A DNA stretch of 64,000 nt from Burkholderiales bacterium 39-55-53. Lineage in GTDB: Bacteria > Pseudomonadota > Gammaproteobacteria > Burkholderiales > Burkholderiaceae_C. A program made the position numbers and the translations under genes. The DNA lies in NCBI GenBank assembly GCA_002282445.1, contig NCJK01000004.1, positions 1-64,000 on the forward strand. Reading direction: 5' to 3'. Of this stretch, positions 60,003-64,000 are shown piece by piece. Under the pieces are notes generated by a model that was not told the origin of the DNA, did not search any database, and was given only the letters and a program-made list of their open reading frames with translations. How positions within the stretch are numbered: the first letter of the stretch is position 1; each line of letters starts with the position of its first letter.

Positions 60003-60815
60003 ATGATTTTAGCCAGCGACATCCCGCTTAACCTTTGGCTCGCACTGCCCACGGCAGCTGCGTACGCATTGACGGCACTCATCGGTCCGAGAGTGGCACC
60101 AGACATGGGCCACCGGCTGTTAAGCGTGCCTTGGGCCTTGCATGGCTTGGGCTTGGTCTTTGCCTTGTTTGCGCCTCAAGAAGGCGGGTTGCGCTTTGGT
60201 TTTGCGCCAGCGCTGTCGGTCACGGCTTGGCTGATGCTCACGTTTTATGTGTTGGAGCAACATTGGTTTCCGCAACTGCGCACACGTTGGACGCTGTCCA
60301 TCGTAGGCGCCGCCGTAGTTTTGCTGGCTGCGGCCTTTCCTGGCACAGCGCTGCACACCCAAACCTCACCCTTGCTGCCTTTGCACTTGGCTTTAGGCGT
60401 GGCTTCTTATGGTTTGTTTGCAGCCGCCGTGGTGCATGCATGGCTGATGACCCGCGCTGAAAAGAACATGCGCATGGGTGCCGATACCCATGTGGGCTTG
60501 CCTCTGCTCACGCTAGAACGCTTGACCTTTCGCTTTGTCACCGCTGGTTTTGTGTTGCTCACCGCCACTTTGGCTGCAGGCTGGTTGTTTGGAGACGCCT
60601 TGTATGGTGACCAAGCCGCTTGGCGCTGGGACCACAAGACAGTGTTTTCGCTGCTGTCTTGGGTCACCTTTGCTGTGCTGTTGATAGGCCGTAGCCGCTT
60701 TGGCTGGCGTGGCCGCAAAGCAGTGCGCGTGCTCTACATCGGCTCAGGCTTGCTACTGCTGGGCTATGCGGGCTCTCGCTTTGTGCTGGAAGTGGTGCTG
60801 GGACGCGTGGCATGA
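60003..60815 (+). CDS. CcsA/YpjD-type cytochrome c assembly family membrane protein
   Basis: The 270-residue integral membrane protein has about eight predicted helices. The segment HLALGVASYGLFAAAVVHAWLM and the late WDHKTVFSLLSWVTFAVLL are family features of the HemX/YpjD branch of cytochrome c assembly proteins. Members are often encoded beside ffh. The specific function of this branch is uncertain. It is divergent from ffh and overlaps the next gene by 4 nt. Confidence 0.85.
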   Translation: MILASDIPLNLWLALPTAAAYALTALIGPRVAPDMGHRLLSVPWALHGLGLVFALFAPQEGGLRFGFAPALSVTAWLMLTFYVLEQHWFPQLRTRWTLSIVGAAVVLLAAAFPGTALHTQTSPLLPLHLALGVASYGLFAAAVVHAWLMTRAEKNMRMGADTHVGLPLLTLERLTFRFVTAGFVLLTATLAAGWLFGDALYGDQAAWRWDHKTVFSLLSWVTFAVLLIGRSRFGWRGRKAVRVLYIGSGLLLLGYAGSRFVLEVVLGRVA

Positions 60816-61024
60816 AATACCTCGTTCTGCTGCTCGCCGTCTTAGCCGGTATTTGGTGGATTCGCCAACAGCGAAAACCTGACCAAGCACCCGGCAAAAA
60901 ATCAGGTCCACAAACCATGGTGCCTTGTGCCCACTGCGGCACCCATGTGCCGGAGGACGATGCGGTCCGTGGCGCACGTGGTCTGTATTGCAGCGCTGCG
61001 CACCGCGACAGCCATGAAGGCTGA
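60812..61024 (+). CDS. PP0621-family small protein with zinc-ribbon-like motif
   Basis: The 70-residue protein has an N-terminal membrane helix (LVLLLAVLAGIWWI) and a C-terminal CAHCGTHVPEDDAVRGARGLYCSAAHRDSH with two CxxC-like cysteines plus C/H ligands for a metal. This pattern is the conserved part of the PP0621 family, found next to ypjD/ampD genes. Function unknown. Confidence 0.8.
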   Translation: MKYLVLLLAVLAGIWWIRQQRKPDQAPGKKSGPQTMVPCAHCGTHVPEDDAVRGARGLYCSAAHRDSHEG

Positions 61025-61028
61025 TGCC

Positions 61029-61598
61029 ATGACTTCCCTTTGGCGCGATGGCTGGTATCGCTTTGCCAAGCATACGCCCTCGCCTAACTTTGGGCCTCGC
61101 CCCGACAACACCTCGATTGATTTGGTGGTGTTGCATTCCATCAGCCTGCCGCCGGGGCAATACGGCGGGCCTGAAATTGAAGCCTTGTTCACCAACACGC
61201 TGGATTGGGATGCACACCCTTACTTCCAACAAATTCGCGGCGCTGAGGTGTCGGCCCATTTTGTGATTCGTCGTGATGGTGCACTGATTCAATTCGTCAG
61301 CTGTGATGACCGCGCCTGGCACGCCGGGCGCTCTAGCTACCAAGGGCGCGACAACTGCAACGATTTCTCCATTGGTATTGAACTCGAAGGTCTAGAAGGC
61401 CACACCTTCGAAGCTTCTCAGTACGAAACCCTCAGCAGCTTGTGCGCAGCCATTGCACAACACTACCAACTGCATCGCATCGCTGGCCACGAACATGTGG
61501 CTCCTGATCGCAAGCAAGACCCGGGTGCAGGATTTGACTGGGTACTTTTGCGGCAATCTTTAGGGTGGTCAAAAAATAGTTTTCCTCAGAAAAATTAA
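61029..61598 (+). CDS. ampD: 1,6-anhydro-N-acetylmuramyl-L-alanine amidase AmpD
   Basis: AmpD trims anhydromuropeptides during cell-wall recycling. From ATG 61029 (GAAGG upstream) it has 189 residues. Zinc ligands lie in VVLHSISL (H), the GHEHVAPDRKQDPGAGFDW segment (H and D), and the amidase pattern SAHFVIRRDGALIQFV is complete. ATG 61014 in the same frame lacks a ribosome site. Start lies just after the previous stop. Confidence 0.94.
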   Translation: MTSLWRDGWYRFAKHTPSPNFGPRPDNTSIDLVVLHSISLPPGQYGGPEIEALFTNTLDWDAHPYFQQIRGAEVSAHFVIRRDGALIQFVSCDDRAWHAGRSSYQGRDNCNDFSIGIELEGLEGHTFEASQYETLSSLCAAIAQHYQLHRIAGHEHVAPDRKQDPGAGFDWVLLRQSLGWSKNSFPQKN

Positions 61599-61950
61599 TT
61601 TTTCGTCATCTCTGAATAAATATTTTTATCGCACAGTTTTTGTGCGTTGATTTTCAGTATTTAGAAGGCATGAGGGTCTGCGCATCAAACCCTCCAAAAA
61701 ATGGCGTCAATGCTAGATTTCAAATCCAAATTCCCGCAGTGACTCAGTTCAAAACGGCTTCATCAAACTAGCTCCGCAGAGACTTCTTTTTGTGAAATTC
61801 AAAATGTAATCATTTCCTACCAAAACACTACCTGTAGCGTATTTGACCCAACTCAAACACCAGATATAGTGTCGACCTGAATTTCATAAAAGCGGCCCAA
61901 GCACCGCTTTTTGTACGCATATTGAACTGCTCACCAGGAAGAACAAAGAC
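61599..61950. other. Intergenic region upstream of nrdA
   Basis: This 352-bp AT-rich stretch holds no credible gene. It contains a small inverted repeat (CGCACA/TGTGCG, 61630-61646) after ampD, with a poor T-run, and the tandem NrdR-type boxes described separately. A promoter for nrdA is expected near the boxes but no clear -35/-10 pair was assigned. Confidence 0.6.
61825..61872. promoter_or_regulatory. Tandem NrdR boxes upstream of nrdA
   Basis: Two 16-bp sites lie 32 bp apart start to start: ACACTACCTGTAGCGT (61825-61840, weaker) and ACACCAGATATAGTGT (61857-61872, strong). The consensus is ACACwATATATwGTGT and a spacing of about three helical turns is typical for NrdR. Binding would repress nrdA when dATP is high. 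Confidence 0.8.
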
Positions 61951-64000
61951 ATGCAAACAGTTGAGACATCTGTGCACGCTGCCAACCCCATGGCCAACCC
62001 ATCTCTCGCACACGACCGTGCTGCGCAAGAACACCCCACCACACTGACCCACTATCAAATCATTCGCCGTAATGGTGCTGTGGTGCCTTTCGAGCCCGCC
62101 AAAATTGCAGTGGCCATGATGAAAGCTTTCTTGGCAGTGCACGGCACCCAAGGCGCGGCATCTGCTAGTGTTCGCGAAATGGTCGAAGCCTTGACCCAAG
62201 GCGTGGTTCGCGCTCTGATGCGCTCACGTCCAGGCGGCGGCACCTTTCACATCGAAGACGTGCAAGACCAAGTGGAATTGGGTTTGATGCGTGGTGGTCA
62301 CCACGAAATTGCTCGTGCTTACGTGCTGTACCGCGAAAGTCGCAACCAAGAGCGTGCCCACATTAAAGAGGAACAAGCACCTGCAGCACCTACGTTGCAT
62401 GTGATCGACAACGGCCAACGCGTCGCTTTAGATGTCAAACATCTGCAACGCCTGATCAACGACTCTTGCGCTGGCTTGGGCGCAGATGTCAAACCAGACC
62501 CCATCATGGCTGAGACCATGCGCAACTTGTACGACGGCGTGCCCATGGACGAGGTTTACAAGGCCGCCATCTTGGCCACACGTACGCTGATCGAAAAAGA
62601 CCCAGACTACACCTACGCCACCGCACGTTTGCTGATGCACACCATCGCCAAAGAAGTGCTGGGCAAAGAAGTGCTGCACGCAGACATGGGCCAGCACTAC
62701 GCCGAGTACTTCCCTCAGTTCATCAAGAAAGGCGTGGACAACGAGTTGCTCGACCCTGCCATGTTGCAGTTTGACCTGCCACGCTTGGGTGCTGCCCTCA
62801 AAGCCAGCCGTGATCTGCAATTTGATTACCTCGGCTTGCAAACCCTGTATGACCGCTACTTCTTGCACGTGCGCAAGACCCGCATCGAATTGCCACAAGC
62901 CTTCTTCATGCGCGTCGCCATGGGCTTGTCGCTCAACGAAGTGGACCGCGAAGCACGCGCCATTGAGTTCTACGAAGTGTTGTCTTCGTTCGACTTCATG
63001 TCGAGCACACCAACCCTCTTCAACAGCGGCACCTTGCGTTCACAACTGTCTAGCTGCTACTTGTCCACCGTGCCTGACCACTTAGACGGCATCTATGAGT
63101 TGATCAAAGAAAACGCTTTGCTGTCTAAATTTGCCGGCGGCTTGGGCAACGACTGGACCCGCGTGCGCGCTTTAGGTAGCCACATCAAGGGCACGAACGG
63201 CGAATCACAAGGTGTGGTGCCATTCTTAAAAGTGGTCAACGACACCGCCGTGGCAGTGAACCAAGGCGGCAAGCGCAAAGGTGCTGTGTGTACCTACCTC
63301 GAAACATGGCACTTGGACATCGAAGAATTCCTCGAGTTGCGCAAGAACACCGGTGACGACCGCCGTCGTACCCACGACATGAACACCGCCAACTGGATTC
63401 CAGACTTGTTCATGCGTCGTGTGATGGAAAAAGGCGAGTGGACTTTGTTCTCTCCCTCTGATGTGCCTGATTTGCACGACTTGTTCGGCTCTGAATTCGA
63501 AAAAACCTACGTGGCCTACGAAGCCAAGGCCAAGCGCGGCGAAATCAAGCCTTGCAAGACTGTCCAAGCGACAGACATGTGGCGCAAGATGCTCACCATG
63601 TTGTTTGAAACTGGCCACCCATGGATCACGTTCAAAGACCCATGCAACGTCCGTTCACCACAACAACACGTGGGCGTGGTGCACTCGTCCAACCTGTGTA
63701 CCGAGATCACACTCAACACCAGCGACACCGAAACCGCGGTGTGTAACTTGGGCTCTGTCAACCTGTCTCAACACTTGAAAGACGGCCCTAACGGCAAAGA
63801 ACTCGACCACGACAAACTCAAGCGCACCATCAAAGTGGCCATGCGCATGCTCGACAACGTGATCGACATCAACTACTACGCCGTCAAGAAAGCACGCGAC
63901 TCCAACCTGCGCCACCGTCCTGTGGGCATGGGCATCATGGCCTTCCAAGACAGCTTGTACGAAATGCGTGTGCCTTACGCTTCTGCTGAAGCTGTTGAGT
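61951..64000 (+). CDS. nrdA: Ribonucleoside-diphosphate reductase alpha subunit NrdA (class Ia), N-terminal part
   Basis: The gene is cut by the right edge; about 683 codons are visible. It reduces ribonucleotides to deoxyribonucleotides with NrdB. After about 30 residues of leader there is an ATP-cone (about 30-125, YQIIRRNGAVVPFEPAKIA) and then a second ATP-cone-like region (about 150-235, VIDNGQRVALDVKHLQRLI), followed by the catalytic barrel. SSCYLST carries a redox cysteine, and SSNLCTEI has the N, C and E of the active site. AGGAAG precedes the ATG. Tandem ATP-cones are known in Pseudomonas NrdA. Confidence 0.95.
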   Translation, partial: MQTVETSVHAANPMANPSLAHDRAAQEHPTTLTHYQIIRRNGAVVPFEPAKIAVAMMKAFLAVHGTQGAASASVREMVEALTQGVVRALMRSRPGGGTFHIEDVQDQVELGLMRGGHHEIARAYVLYRESRNQERAHIKEEQAPAAPTLHVIDNGQRVALDVKHLQRLINDSCAGLGADVKPDPIMAETMRNLYDGVPMDEVYKAAILATRTLIEKDPDYTYATARLLMHTIAKEVLGKEVLHADMGQHYAEYFPQFIKKGVDNELLDPAMLQFDLPRLGAALKASRDLQFDYLGLQTLYDRYFLHVRKTRIELPQAFFMRVAMGLSLNEVDREARAIEFYEVLSSFDFMSSTPTLFNSGTLRSQLSSCYLSTVPDHLDGIYELIKENALLSKFAGGLGNDWTRVRALGSHIKGTNGESQGVVPFLKVVNDTAVAVNQGGKRKGAVCTYLETWHLDIEEFLELRKNTGDDRRRTHDMNTANWIPDLFMRRVMEKGEWTLFSPSDVPDLHDLFGSEFEKTYVAYEAKAKRGEIKPCKTVQATDMWRKMLTMLFETGHPWITFKDPCNVRSPQQHVGVVHSSNLCTEITLNTSDTETAVCNLGSVNLSQHLKDGPNGKELDHDKLKRTIKVAMRMLDNVIDINYYAVKKARDSNLRHRPVGMGIMAFQDSLYEMRVPYASAEAVE

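Noticed and set aside
61630-61646. Hairpin after ampD as an intrinsic terminator
   Set aside because: The stem is only six base pairs and the following sequence lacks a proper T-run.
1-64000. tRNA, rRNA, CRISPR arrays, IS elements or prophage genes
   Set aside because: No cloverleaf-like conserved segments, direct-repeat arrays, transposase or phage proteins were recognised; small non-coding RNAs cannot be excluded by eye.

Overview
The window reads as a chromosomal stretch of a betaproteobacterium, most likely order Burkholderiales and probably a Comamonadaceae-like freshwater bacterium. This rests on the conserved housekeeping block at the right end (miaB, ffh, a CcsA/YpjD-type gene, a PP0621-type zinc-ribbon protein, ampD, nrdA) and on codon and base usage; no rRNA marker is present, so the genus is a guess. 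No tRNA, rRNA, IS element, prophage or CRISPR array was found.

Layout. (1) 1-1014, minus strand: the N-terminal part of an octapeptide-repeat protein that runs off the left edge. (2) 1332-13682, plus strand: a nonulosonic acid (pseudaminic acid) and flagellin-glycosylation locus: pseC, pseF, a Pse-associated methylase, pseG, pseH, pseI, then a more AT-rich set (second PseF-like cytidylyltransferase, Gfo/Idh/MocA oxidoreductase, DegT-type aminotransferase, GNAT, an unrecognised possible glycosyltransferase with an 11-C tract), pseB and a TPR-glycosyltransferase resembling FlmG. (3) 13769-33577, minus strand: late and structural flagellar genes, in transcription order flgBCDEFGHIJKL, fliD, flaG, fliC. 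(4) 33850-41430: a LysM/lysozyme-like enzyme, flgA-flgM-flgN, a FliK-like/FlhB-tail pair, a LysM-like protein, FlgT- and FlgP-like proteins, and a sigma-54 activator. (5) 41518-50021, minus strand: flhA-flhF-flhG-fliA-unknown, fliS, motA-motB. (6) 50211-53992, plus strand: fliK-fliL-fliM-fliN. (7) 54006-56848: bactofilin, TetR-like regulator, RodZ-like protein and a membrane-anchored alpha-carbonic anhydrase. (8) 57101-64000: housekeeping genes.

How it works together. The genes specify hook, rod, rings, filament, motor and assembly control of a flagellum that is probably polar (FlhF/FlhG present) and sugar-decorated. Regulation is visible in the DNA. GG-N10-GC type sigma-54 promoters (one with a T in place of the second G) precede flgB, flgA, the LysM/lysozyme gene, flhA and fliK, and a GAFTGA-containing activator lies nearby. 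Sigma-28 promoters with an invariant 11-nt spacer precede fliC, flaG, fliD, fliS and flgM; FliA and FlgM are both encoded here.

Most unusual points: the exposed axial proteins are greatly enlarged (FlgK 1297, FlgE 1266, FliC 937, FliD 709 residues) while rod proteins are normal. FlgE and FlgK share a common inserted module, and FliC and FliD each carry an internal duplication. An 11-C tract whose one-base changes both truncate the product suggests phase variation in the glycosylation locus. The locus encodes an FlmG-type rather than a Maf-type transferase, next to the flagellin gene.
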